DNA of 8,103 nt from Acetobacteraceae bacterium (GCA_025356735.1 JANXRT010000093.1:1-8103), one strand, 5' to 3'; shown: positions 1 through 7,705, counted from the stretch's first letter. The notes: generated by a model from the letters alone, not told the origin. Translations and numbers: made by a program.

Positions 1-1359
1 GAGGAATTCGATCCGCCGCGCGCCAGCGCCCAATCCAGCCGGTGCAGCCAATGCGGCGTGCCGTTCTGTCAGGTGCATTGCCCGCTGAACAACAACATCC
101 CCGATTGGTTGAAGCTGACCGCCGAGAACCGGCTGGAGGAAGCCTACGAGATGTCGTCGGCGACCAACAACTTCCCCGAAATTTGCGGCCGCATCTGCCC
201 GCAGGACCGGCTTTGCGAGGGCAACTGCGTCATCGAGAAGGGCTTCGAAAGCGTCACCATCGGCGCGGTCGAGCGCTTCATCACCGACAACGCGTTCCAG
301 CAGGGTTGGGTCAAGCCGATCCGCCCGCGTCGCGAGCTGGAAAAATCCGTCGGCATCATCGGCGCCGGTCCGGGCGGTCTCGCCGCGGCCGAGCAATTGC
401 GCCGCATCGGCTACCAGGTGACCGTCTATGACCGCTACGACCGCGTAGGCGGGCTGATGATCTACGGCATTCCGAACTTCAAGCTGGAAAAGGAGATCGT
501 GCTGCGCCGGTGGAAGCTGATGGAGGAGGGCGGCATAAAATTCGAGCTGAATTGCGCCGTCGGCCAGGATGTTTCCATGGCCGAGCTTCGGCAACGCCAT
601 GACTCCATCCTGATCGCGACCGGTGTCTACAAGCCGCGCGATATCGGCGGACCCGGCGTCGGATTGCTGGGCATCGTGCCGGCGCTCGATTTTCTGATCG
701 CCTCCAACCGGGACAACCTCGGTGACGACGTGCCCGATTTCACCTCCGGCGCGCTCAACGCGGCGGGCAAGAACGTGGTGGTGATCGGCGGCGGCGACAC
801 CGCGATGGACTGCGTCCGCACCGCCGTGCGCCAGGGTGCGCTCAGCGTGAAATGCCTTTACCGCCGCGATCAGGCCAACATGCCGGGATCGATGCGCGAG
901 GTGCGGAATGCCCAGGAGGAGGGCGTGGTGTTCGACTGGCTGGCTTCGCCTGAGGCCTTCCACGGCGACACAACCGTTACCGGCGTGCGCACCGTGCGGA
1001 TGTACTTGGGCTTGCCGGATGTCACCGGACGCCAGGCGGTCGAGGTCATCGCCGACAGCCACTTCGTCACCGAGGCCGACCTGGTGATCAAGGCGCTCGG
1101 CTACGATGCCGAGGATCTGCCTGGGATGTTCAACGAACCGGAGTTGAAGACCACGCGCCGTGGCACCCTGGCGATCGACTCGCGCAGCTTCATGACCGGG
1201 CTGCCCGGCGTGTTCGCCGCCGGCGACATCGTGCGCGGCGCCTCGCTGGTGGTGTGGGCGATCCGCGACGGGCGCGATGCGGCGGCGCAGATGCATCTCT
1301 ACATGCAGCAGGTCGCCAGGATGCAGCTGGCCGGCGTCGCCGCCGTCGCCGCTGAATAG
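1..1359 (+). CDS. gltD: Glutamate synthase (NADPH) small/beta subunit, 5' end cut by window
   Basis: GltD oxidises NADPH on FAD and passes electrons through iron-sulfur clusters to the GltB flavin site; it acts in the cytoplasm. The frame is open from base 1, and 452 residues are visible. The family is about 480 residues, so roughly 30 N-terminal residues and the start lie outside the window. Numbered from base 1, cysteines at C15, C18, C23, C27 and C62, C66, C72, C76 form the two Cys clusters expected to bind [4Fe-4S] centres. A FAD-binding motif GAGPGGLAAA (about nt 361-390) is followed by the pyridine-nucleotide motif GGGDTAMDC (about nt 787-813) and the C-terminal FAD motif GVFAAGDIVRG (about nt 1204-1236). 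No key residue appears lost. The TAG stop is 12 nt before gltB, so the two are almost certainly one operon. The promoter is not visible. A paralogue such as the NADPH-dependent dihydropyrimidine dehydrogenase subunit is excluded by the adjacent gltB. Confidence 0.97.
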   Translation, partial: EEFDPPRASAQSSRCSQCGVPFCQVHCPLNNNIPDWLKLTAENRLEEAYEMSSATNNFPEICGRICPQDRLCEGNCVIEKGFESVTIGAVERFITDNAFQQGWVKPIRPRRELEKSVGIIGAGPGGLAAAEQLRRIGYQVTVYDRYDRVGGLMIYGIPNFKLEKEIVLRRWKLMEEGGIKFELNCAVGQDVSMAELRQRHDSILIATGVYKPRDIGGPGVGLLGIVPALDFLIASNRDNLGDDVPDFTSGALNAAGKNVVVIGGGDTAMDCVRTAVRQGALSVKCLYRRDQANMPGSMREVRNAQEEGVVFDWLASPEAFHGDTTVTGVRTVRMYLGLPDVTGRQAVEVIADSHFVTEADLVIKALGYDAEDLPGMFNEPELKTTRRGTLAIDSRSFMTGLPGVFAAGDIVRGASLVVWAIRDGRDAAAQMHLYMQQVARMQLAGVAAVAAE

Positions 1360-1365
1360 AAAGGG
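1360..1365 (+). promoter_or_regulatory. Ribosome binding site of gltB
   Basis: The purine run AAAGGG lies directly after the gltD stop and 6 nt before the gltB ATG. It supports both the start at 1372 and tight co-translation with gltD. Confidence 0.7.
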
Positions 1366-1371
1366 CCAAAG

Positions 1372-4300
1372 ATGTCGGACGCAATCGAGACTGGCCCGGA
1401 ATTCCTGGCCGCATGGGACGCCAACGCCCAGGCGCTTCACCACACCTACAGCGCGTCGCAGGAGCATGATGCCTGCGGCGTCGGCCTGGTTGCCGCACTG
1501 GATGGGAAACGACGCCGCGACGTAGTGGTGGCCGGTATCGACGCGCTGCGCGCCGTCTGGCACCGCGGCGCCGTCGATGCCGACGGCAAGACCGGCGACG
1601 GCGCCGGCATCCACATTGAGATCCCGCAGGATTTCTTCGCCGCCGCCGTGGTGCGTGGCGGCGATACGCTGCGCCCCGGTCCGATCGCGGTCGGCCAGGT
1701 ATTCCTGCCGAAAACCGATCTAGGCGCGCAGGAGCGCTGCCGGCAGATTGTCGAGACCGAGATCCTGCGCATGGGCTTTTCGATCTATGGCTGGCGCCAG
1801 GTGCCGATCAACGTCGAGGTGATCGGCGAGAAGGCCAACGCCACTCGCCCCGAGATCGAGCAGATCATGATCTGGAACTCCAAGGGCGCCACGGCCGAGG
1901 CGTTCGAGCGCGACCTCTATGTCGTGCGCCGTAGAATCGAGAAGCAGGCGATCGCGTCGCAGATTTCGGAACTCTATTTCTGCTCGCTGTCGTCGCGCTC
2001 GATCATCTACAAGGGCATGTTCCTGGCCGCCAGCCTGACCGACTTCTATCCGGACCTGCTCGATCCGCGGTTTGTTTCGCGGTTCGCGATCTATCACCAG
2101 CGCTACTCGACCAACACGTTCCCGACCTGGAAGCTGGCGCAGCCGTTCCGCATGCTGGCGCATAACGGCGAGATCAACACGGTGACGGGCAACGTCAACT
2201 GGATGAAGAGCCACGAGACGCGGCTGGCCGACATGGGCTTCGGCGAGCATGTTGATGAACTCAAGCCCGTGGTGCAGGCCGGGGGTTCCGACACCGCGGC
2301 ACTCGACAACGTGTTCGAGGTGCTGGTGCGTGGTGGGCGCGACGCGCCGATGGCCAAGGCGCTGATGATCCCGCCCAGCCTCGCGGTCAACGCCAGCCTG
2401 AAGCCGGCGCATCGCGACATGATCCTTTACTGCAACTCCGTTATGGAGCCATGGGACGGCCCGGCGGCGATCGCCGCCACCGACGGGCGCTGGGTCATCG
2501 CCGGCCTCGATCGCAACGGGCTGCGGCCGCTGCGCTACACGATCACCAGGAATGACCTGCTGGTCGTTGGCTCCGAGACCGGCATGGTGAAATTCGACGA
2601 GACCGACATCGTCGCCAAGGGTCGCGTTGGTCCGGGCCAGACCATCGCGGTCGATCTCGATGGACCGAAATTCTATCGCGACGATGACATCAAGGATCTG
2701 CTCGCCGCGCGCCATCCGTTCGGCGAATGGGCCGAGCGGATGACGGCGATCGACACGCTGATCCGCAACCCGGAACCGGCGCCGACCCTGTACGAGGGCC
2801 AGGAGCTGCGCCGCCGCCAGATCGCCATGGGTGCCACGCTCGAAGAGCTCGAGATGATCCTGCACCCGATGGTCGAGGACGCGCAGGAGGCCACCGGCAG
2901 CATGGGCGACGACACCCCGGTCGCGGTGCTGTCGGCGCGCTATCGCGGGCTGCACCACTACTTCCGGCAGAATTTCAGTCAGGTGACGAACCCGCCGATC
3001 GACAGCCTTCGCGAAACACGCGTGATGACCTTGCGCACCAGGCTCGGCAACCTCGGCAACGTCCTCGACGAGGACGCGACGCAGTGCGACCTGCTGCAGC
3101 TGGGCAGCCCGGTGCTGGGCAACGCCGAGTTCCTGGCGATGCGCGACTACATGGGCGCCACCGCCTGCGTGGTGGACTGCACCTTTCCCGTCGCCGACGG
3201 CGAGACAGGGTTGCGCCGGGCGCTGGAACGCATCCGCCGCGAGGCCGAGGACGGCGTGCGCGCCGGCTGCGCCCACGTCATCCTGACCGATGAGACCGCG
3301 GGCGCCGACGATGCCGCGATTCCGATGATCCTGGCGACCGGCGGCGTGCACACCCACCTCGTCGGCCAGTCACTGCGCACCTTCACCAGCCTGAACATCC
3401 GGTCGGGCGAGTGCATGGACGTGCACTATTTCGCCGTGCTGATCGGTGTCGGTGCCACCACGGTCAATGCCTATCTGACCGAGGAATCCATTGCCGAGAG
3501 GCAGCGGCGCGGCCTGTTCGGCGCAATGAGCCAGAGTGAGGCGGTCGGGCGCTACCGCAAGGCCGTCGATAAGGGCCTACTCAAGATCATGGCCAAGATG
3601 GGCATCTCCGTCCTGTCCTCGTATCGCGGCGGCTGCAACTTCGAGGCGATCGGGCTGTCGCGAGCCATGGTCGGCGAGTTCTTCCCTGGCATGCAGTCGC
3701 GGATTTCCGGCATCGGCCTGGCCGGCATCGCGCAGAAGGTGCTGGCGCTGCACGCGATCGCCTGGGACTCGGATTTCGCCACCCTGCCGGTCGGCGGCAT
3801 CTACCGGCTGCGGCGCAACGGCGGCGAGGCGCACGCGTTTGATCCGGCGCTGATCCACACGCTGCAAAGCGCGGTTGCCACCGACAGCTTCACCCTGTAC
3901 CGCCGCTACGCCGACGCCATTCGCGCCCTGCCGGCGGTGGCGCTGCGTGACCTGCTCGAATTCCGCCACGACCTCGTCACGCCGATCCCGGTCGACGAGG
4001 TCGAGAGCATCACTGAAATCCGCAAGCGTCTTGTGGCACCCGGCATTTCGCTGGGCGCGCTCAGCCCGGAGGCGCACGAGACCTTGTCGATCGCCATGAA
4101 CCGGATCGGCGCGCGATCCGACAGCGGTGAAGGCGGCGAAGATGCGGCGCGCGCAAAACCCCGCGCCAACGGCGACAACGCCTCCTCCGCTATCAAGCAG
4201 ATCGCCTCGGGCCGGTTCGGCGTCACCGCGGAGTACCTCAACAACTGCCGCGAGATCGAGATCAAGGTCGCCCAGGGCGCCAAGCCCGGCGAGGGCGGCC

Positions 4301-5916
4301 AGTTGCCCGGCTTCAAGGTCACCGGGCTGATCGCCAAATTGCGCCATGCGACGCCCGGCGTGATGCTGATCAGCCCGCCGCCGCACCACGACATCTACTC
4401 GATCGAGGATCTGGCTCAGCTCGTTTACGATCTAAAACAAATAAACCCTGACGCGAGCGTCTGCGTGAAGCTGGTTTCGCGCTCGGGCATCGGCACCATC
4501 GCCGCCGGCGTCGCCAAGGCGATGGCCGACACCATCCTTATCTCCGGCCATTCCGGCGGCACCGGAGCCTCGGCCCAGACATCGGTGAAATATGCCGGGC
4601 TGCCGTGGGAGATGGGGCTGTCGGAAACGCACCAGGTGCTGATGCTCAACCGGTTGCGCCACCGCGTCCGGTTGCGCACCGATGGCGGCATCAAGACCGG
4701 CCGCGACGTGGTCATCGCCGCCATGCTCGGCGCCGAGGAGTTCGGCATCGGCACCGCCTCGTTGATCGCGATGGGCTGCATCATGGTGCGCCAGTGCCAC
4801 TCCAACACCTGCCCGGTCGGCGTCTGCAGCCAGGACGAGACGCTCCGCGCCAAGTTCGACGGCAGCCCGGAGAAAGTCATAAACCTGTTTTCGTTCATCG
4901 CCGAAGATGTCCGCAACATCCTGGCCGAGCTTGGCCTGCGCAGCGTGCTCGACGCGGTCGGGCGGACGGACCTGCTGCATCAGGTATCGCGCGGCGCGGA
5001 TTTCCTCGACGACCTCGACCTCAACCCGTTGCTGGCGCAGGCCGATCCCGGGCCGCATGCGCGCTACTGCACGCGGATCGGCCGCAACGAGGTGCCGGAG
5101 ACGCTCGACGCGCAGATGATCGCCGATGCGCGGTCGCTGTTCGACCACGGCGAGAAGATGCAGCTGCAATACACGATCCGGAACACCCACCGCGCCATCG
5201 GCACCAAGATCAGCTCCCGAATCGTCCGCAAATACGGCATGGCGGGGCTGCAGCCCGGCCATCTCACGGTGCGGCTGCGCGGCTCGGCCGGCCAGTCACT
5301 GGGTGCGTTCGCGGTGCAGGGGCTGAAGCTGGAGGTCATCGGCGACGCCAACGACTATGTCGGCAAGGGGCTCTCGGGCGCGACCATCGTGGTGCGGACC
5401 TCGCCGTCGTCGCCGCTGAATTCGGAAAGCAACACGATTATCGGCAACACCGTGCTTTACGGCGCGACCGCCGGCGAGCTGTTCGCCTCCGGCCAGGCTG
5501 GCGAACGGTTCGCGGTGCGCAACTCCGGCGCCAACGCGGTGATCGAGGGCTGCGGCTCCAACGGCTGCGAATACATGACAGGCGGCACGGTGGTGATCCT
5601 GGGCGAGGTTGGCGACAATTTCGGCGCCGGGTTCACCGGCGGCATGGCCTTCGTCTATGACCCTGCCAACGAGTTCGCCTCCAGGGTTAACCCGGAAACG
5701 ATCGAGTGGCAGCGCATCGCCCATCCGCACTGGTCCGGCCACGCCCGTGAGCTAGTCGCGCGGCACGTCGCGGAAACTCAAAGCCGCTACGCCGAACGGC
5801 TGCTGCATGACTGGGACAGCAACCTTCGGCATTTCTGGCAGGTGGTGCCGAAAGGCTTCGAGAAATTCCTGCCGGTGCCGCTAATGCTCGAGGAGGAAAC
5901 CGCTCGACGTGCGTAA
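1372..5916 (+). CDS. gltB: Glutamate synthase (NADPH) large/alpha subunit
   Basis: GltB hydrolyses glutamine and channels the ammonia to a second site, where 2-oxoglutarate is aminated and reduced to glutamate on FMN. The product is 1514 residues, the usual full length. It begins with a 34-residue leader before Cys35 (DACGVG), which should be removed to expose the catalytic N-terminal cysteine. Glutaminase residues follow: R244 (RYSTN), N265-G266 (HNGEINT) and D307 (GSDTAALDN). Subtracting 34 gives 210, 231-232 and 273, the numbering I recall for mature Azospirillum brasilense GltB. The FMN/synthase domain (about residues 850-1200) contains SGHSGGTGAS and TDGGIKTGRDV. The 3Fe-4S cysteines are C1136, C1142 and C1147 in GCIMVRQCHSNTCPVG. 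The C-terminal GXGXG beta-helix domain occupies about residues 1250-1490 (for example SGANAVIEGCGSNGCEYMTG). The reading frame is intact. Start choice rests on the ribosome site at 1360-1365. The gene order is gltD then gltB, as I recall for Azospirillum and opposite to E. coli. Confidence 0.99.
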   Translation: MSDAIETGPEFLAAWDANAQALHHTYSASQEHDACGVGLVAALDGKRRRDVVVAGIDALRAVWHRGAVDADGKTGDGAGIHIEIPQDFFAAAVVRGGDTLRPGPIAVGQVFLPKTDLGAQERCRQIVETEILRMGFSIYGWRQVPINVEVIGEKANATRPEIEQIMIWNSKGATAEAFERDLYVVRRRIEKQAIASQISELYFCSLSSRSIIYKGMFLAASLTDFYPDLLDPRFVSRFAIYHQRYSTNTFPTWKLAQPFRMLAHNGEINTVTGNVNWMKSHETRLADMGFGEHVDELKPVVQAGGSDTAALDNVFEVLVRGGRDAPMAKALMIPPSLAVNASLKPAHRDMILYCNSVMEPWDGPAAIAATDGRWVIAGLDRNGLRPLRYTITRNDLLVVGSETGMVKFDETDIVAKGRVGPGQTIAVDLDGPKFYRDDDIKDLLAARHPFGEWAERMTAIDTLIRNPEPAPTLYEGQELRRRQIAMGATLEELEMILHPMVEDAQEATGSMGDDTPVAVLSARYRGLHHYFRQNFSQVTNPPIDSLRETRVMTLRTRLGNLGNVLDEDATQCDLLQLGSPVLGNAEFLAMRDYMGATACVVDCTFPVADGETGLRRALERIRREAEDGVRAGCAHVILTDETAGADDAAIPMILATGGVHTHLVGQSLRTFTSLNIRSGECMDVHYFAVLIGVGATTVNAYLTEESIAERQRRGLFGAMSQSEAVGRYRKAVDKGLLKIMAKMGISVLSSYRGGCNFEAIGLSRAMVGEFFPGMQSRISGIGLAGIAQKVLALHAIAWDSDFATLPVGGIYRLRRNGGEAHAFDPALIHTLQSAVATDSFTLYRRYADAIRALPAVALRDLLEFRHDLVTPIPVDEVESITEIRKRLVAPGISLGALSPEAHETLSIAMNRIGARSDSGEGGEDAARAKPRANGDNASSAIKQIASGRFGVTAEYLNNCREIEIKVAQGAKPGEGGQLPGFKVTGLIAKLRHATPGVMLISPPPHHDIYSIEDLAQLVYDLKQINPDASVCVKLVSRSGIGTIAAGVAKAMADTILISGHSGGTGASAQTSVKYAGLPWEMGLSETHQVLMLNRLRHRVRLRTDGGIKTGRDVVIAAMLGAEEFGIGTASLIAMGCIMVRQCHSNTCPVGVCSQDETLRAKFDGSPEKVINLFSFIAEDVRNILAELGLRSVLDAVGRTDLLHQVSRGADFLDDLDLNPLLAQADPGPHARYCTRIGRNEVPETLDAQMIADARSLFDHGEKMQLQYTIRNTHRAIGTKISSRIVRKYGMAGLQPGHLTVRLRGSAGQSLGAFAVQGLKLEVIGDANDYVGKGLSGATIVVRTSPSSPLNSESNTIIGNTVLYGATAGELFASGQAGERFAVRNSGANAVIEGCGSNGCEYMTGGTVVILGEVGDNFGAGFTGGMAFVYDPANEFASRVNPETIEWQRIAHPHWSGHARELVARHVAETQSRYAERLLHDWDSNLRHFWQVVPKGFEKFLPVPLMLEEETARRA

Positions 5917-5968
5917 GGTCAGGCCCTTGAGGTTGGCGACGCGGTAGCGAAAATGCCATAACGCTGCG

Positions 5969-6637
5969 ATGCGGTATCTCTATCATCTTCCGCTTTCTCC
6001 GTTCTCGCGCAAAGTTCGGCTGGTGCTCGCGGAAAAGCGTTTGCCGTTCGAGCTGAAAACCGAACGGGCCTGGGAAAGGCGGCCGGACTATCTCGATCTG
6101 AACCCGGCCGGCACAGTGCCGACGTTGCTGGAGGAGAACGGGTTGACGATCCCGGATTCCTCGGTGATCTGCGAGTACCTGGAGGAAGCCTATCCCGACA
6201 TCCCGATGCTCGGCCGGTCGCTGGCCGAGCGGGTCGAGGTGCGCCGCCTTGCCGCCTGGTTTGACGGCAAGTTCAACGCCGAGGTCACCCGCAACCTGTA
6301 TGGCGAGAAGCTGATGAAGCGGCTGGCCGGGCGTGGCAATCCGGACGCCCAGGCGATGCGGCTGGGTTTCGCCGGGCTTCGGCATCATCTGCAGTATATC
6401 GGCTGGCTGGCGGAGACCCGGAAGTGGCTGGCCGGCAGCACGATCTCGCTCGCCGACCTGGCCGCGGCTGCCCATCTCTCGGCGCTGGATTTCGGCGGCG
6501 ACGTCGATTGGTCGATTTCGCCGCCCGCCCGTGACTGGTACGCGAAGATGAAGTCGCGGCCGAGCTTTCGGGCCATCCTGGCGGACCGGATTCCGGGCGC
6601 GGTCGCTTCTCCGCACTATGCGGATCTTGATTTCTGA
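5969..6637 (+). CDS. fzlA: GST-fold protein, probable FtsZ-binding division protein FzlA
   Basis: This 222-residue protein has glutathione S-transferase architecture. A thioredoxin-like N domain (about 1-77, with VPTL at 50-53 and PDSSVICEYLEE at 62-73) is followed by an all-helical C domain (about 85-200). Recalled family features point to FzlA rather than a generic GST: the stretch AWFDGKFNAEVTRNL (96-110), the segment PPARDWYAKMKSRPSFRAIL near the C end, and a short tail ending HYADLDF. FzlA is known from Caulobacter as an essential GST-like protein that binds FtsZ filaments and promotes constriction, with the C-terminal tail contributing to FtsZ binding. Action in the cytoplasm at the divisome is inferred. 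The ATG at 5969 is the first start after an in-frame TAG at 5945 and fits the family N terminus (MRYLYHLPLSPFSRKVRLVL). No Shine-Dalgarno sequence is evident. The gene lies 52 nt after gltB on the same strand, so read-through is possible. The alternative is an ordinary GST of unknown substrate. Confidence 0.88.
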   Translation: MRYLYHLPLSPFSRKVRLVLAEKRLPFELKTERAWERRPDYLDLNPAGTVPTLLEENGLTIPDSSVICEYLEEAYPDIPMLGRSLAERVEVRRLAAWFDGKFNAEVTRNLYGEKLMKRLAGRGNPDAQAMRLGFAGLRHHLQYIGWLAETRKWLAGSTISLADLAAAAHLSALDFGGDVDWSISPPARDWYAKMKSRPSFRAILADRIPGAVASPHYADLDF

Positions 6638-6638
6638 A

Positions 6639-6663
6639 AAGTCCGGCCTCTCTGCCCAGACTT
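6639..6663. terminator. Weak hairpin between convergent genes, possible terminator
   Basis: AAGTC (6639-6643) pairs with GACTT (6659-6663). After one mismatch, GG (6645-6646) pairs with CC (6656-6657), leaving a loop of about 9 nt. Read on the minus strand, the stem is followed by TTTT, giving a short U run for the oxidoreductase transcript. On the plus strand no T run follows. The position between the fzlA stop and the opposing oxidoreductase stop suits a terminator, but the stem is short and may be chance. Confidence 0.25.
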
Positions 6664-6703
6664 CCTACAGTTCCAGGCTTCTTACAGCCCCGACTTCCTA
6701 CAG
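6659..6703. repeat. Three-copy imperfect short tandem repeat
   Basis: GACTTCCTACAG occurs at 6659-6670 and 6692-6703, with a variant GGCTTCTTACAG (two changes) at 6676-6687. The spacing from copy to copy is 17 and 16 nt. The third copy contains the stop codon (TAG on the minus strand, 6698-6700) and the last leucine codon of the opposing oxidoreductase. Each unit carries a stop triplet on the minus strand (TAG, TAA, TAG). The repeat probably arose by small duplications in a gene tail; no function is evident. Confidence 0.6.
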
Positions 6704-7597
6704 AACATCTGCAATGGCCGCGCGATAGCGGCGCAATGCAGCCAGATGATCGCCGAGCGATTTCCCGGCGATGCGATGATGGTGCCGGCGATGGAACGTC
6801 GTCGTCAGGCATATATGCGACGCTCCGGCTTCCTTCCAGAAGGCCGCCTCTCGCAGCCAGTCCGCTTCGGTGCCGGCGCCGCACGATGTCCAGACCTCAA
6901 TGCCGATCGAGGCCGGATCGCGGCCCTCGGCCTCGGTCAGGCGGCGCAGCTCGGCAAAAACGTCGAGCGCCGTCCGGTCCGGCGGATAGGCGTTGGGCAT
7001 CCAGCCATCGCCCCATTTTGCAATGCGCGGCAGGGTCTTTTCGTGATGGCCGCCATACCACACCGGCACCCGGCCCGATGCCGGCCGCGGCTGGATGCCG
7101 GCGTCGTCGATCGTGTGGTACTTGCCCTTGAGCGTGACGTGGTCCTGCCGCCACAGCGCCTGCATGACCTGCACCTGCTCCTCGGAGCGGCGGCCGCGAT
7201 TGTGGAAGTTCTCGTTCAGCCCGACGAACTCGACCTCGTTCCAGCCGACACCGATGCCAAGCCGAAGCCGGCCGCCGCACAGCACGTCGAGGCACGCCGC
7301 CTGCTTGGCAACCAACGCCGTTTGGCGCTGCGGCAAGATCAGCACGCCGGTGGAAAAGCTCAGCTTCGGCGCGATGCCGGCCAGGTAGCCCAGCAGCACG
7401 AAGGGATCGTGGAACAGATCCTCCGACGTGTTGCGGCCAGGTTCCCAACCCGGGCGCGAGGCCGCGTTGGCGCCCAGCACGTGGTCGGGCGCTTCCAGGA
7501 AGTCATAGCCAAGCGCTTCCAGTCCCTGCGCGTACTCGCGCACCGTCGCCGGATCGCCACCGATATCGCCGAAAGGCACGAGTGCGCCGAGTTGCAT
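6698..7597 (-). CDS. LLM class (luciferase-like) flavin/F420-dependent oxidoreductase
   Basis: This predicted TIM-barrel oxidoreductase of the bacterial luciferase superfamily has 299 residues from the chosen start. Such enzymes use FMN or coenzyme F420; the substrate is unknown here. Family hallmarks are the N-terminal strand MQLGALVPFGDIG, the segment LPQRQTALVAKQAACLDVL (89-106) leading into GGRLRLGIGVGWNEVEF (about 108-124), and GGHHEKTLPRIAKWGDGWMP (182-201). I recall this set from the group often labelled probable F420-dependent oxidoreductase, Rv2161c family. An in-frame ATG at 7624 would add nine residues (MKLSVGASA). I prefer 7597 because the family starts at that beta strand and a GGAG lies 8 nt before it. 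An arginine/histidine cluster (HRRHHHR, 269-275) sits near the C end and is not something I recognise. The gene lies about 108 nt after the decarboxylase on the same strand and converges with fzlA. Whether the host makes F420 cannot be judged from this window. Confidence 0.9.
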   Translation of the reverse strand: MQLGALVPFGDIGGDPATVREYAQGLEALGYDFLEAPDHVLGANAASRPGWEPGRNTSEDLFHDPFVLLGYLAGIAPKLSFSTGVLILPQRQTALVAKQAACLDVLCGGRLRLGIGVGWNEVEFVGLNENFHNRGRRSEEQVQVMQALWRQDHVTLKGKYHTIDDAGIQPRPASGRVPVWYGGHHEKTLPRIAKWGDGWMPNAYPPDRTALDVFAELRRLTEAEGRDPASIGIEVWTSCGAGTEADWLREAAFWKEAGASHICLTTTFHRRHHHRIAGKSLGDHLAALRRYRAAIADVL

Positions 7598-7601
7598 GGC
7601 A

Positions 7602-7622
7602 GAAGCTCCGACTGAGAGCTTC
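7602..7622 (-). promoter_or_regulatory. Small hairpin covering the Shine-Dalgarno of the LLM oxidoreductase
   Basis: On the minus strand GAAGCTC (7622-7616) pairs perfectly with GAGCTTC (7608-7602) around a 7-nt loop. The second arm includes most of the GGAG (7609-7606) that would serve the start at 7597. Folding in the mRNA could mask that site. If translation instead begins at 7624, the same bases are coding. A 7-bp stem can arise by chance, so a regulatory role is only inferred. Confidence 0.3.
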
Positions 7623-7641
7623 ATTTGTGCAAATCCGCCGG

Positions 7642-7675
7642 TCCGGGTCCAGGCCTAATCCGGGTCCAGGTCTAA
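7642..7675. repeat. Tandem 17-bp direct repeat, two copies
   Basis: TCCGGGTCCAGGCCTAA (7642-7658) is followed directly by TCCGGGTCCAGGTCTAA (7659-7675), with one base different. An inverted copy of the first 12 bases lies at 7683-7694. The whole block falls between the decarboxylase stop and the oxidoreductase start, outside any coding region. Confidence 0.9.
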
Positions 7676-7695
7676 CTTGCTGCCTGGACCCGGAT
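7658..7695 (-). terminator. Strong hairpin after the decarboxylase gene, possible terminator or attenuator
   Basis: ATCCGGGTCCAGG (7658-7670) and CCTGGACCCGGAT (7683-7695) form a perfect 13-bp GC-rich stem with a 12-nt loop. The hairpin starts 11 nt after the decarboxylase stop on the minus strand, the usual place for a terminator. No U run follows, so it is not a canonical intrinsic terminator. It could instead stabilise the 3' end of the mRNA or pause polymerase before the oxidoreductase gene. The downstream arm can also pair with the first tandem unit (7642-7653), giving a competing structure. Confidence 0.5.
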
Positions 7696-7705
7696 CGAGA
7701 TGTGG

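Noticed and set aside
56..60. A GTG codon at 58 as a possible gltD start.
   Set aside because: Two of the conserved iron-sulfur cysteines (C15 and C18) lie upstream of it in the same frame, so the true start is before base 1.
1720..3357. A 545-codon open frame on the minus strand across gltB.
   Set aside because: It is antisense to a clearly recognised gene, has low-complexity Arg/His/Ala/Gly/Val-rich composition, and matches no family I know. Long antisense frames are common in GC-rich genes.
5927..5955. A sigma70-like promoter before fzlA (TTGAGG, 17 nt, AAAATG).
   Set aside because: The -10 match is poor and such matches are frequent by chance, so it was not listed as a feature.
5953..5961. 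A tiny start-stop frame ATG CCA TAA, 7 nt before the fzlA start.
   Set aside because: There is no Shine-Dalgarno sequence in front of it, and nothing distinguishes it from chance.
6746..7615. A 289-codon open frame on the plus strand opposite the LLM oxidoreductase.
   Set aside because: The minus-strand frame has the full set of LLM motifs. The plus frame is arginine-rich with no recognisable domain.
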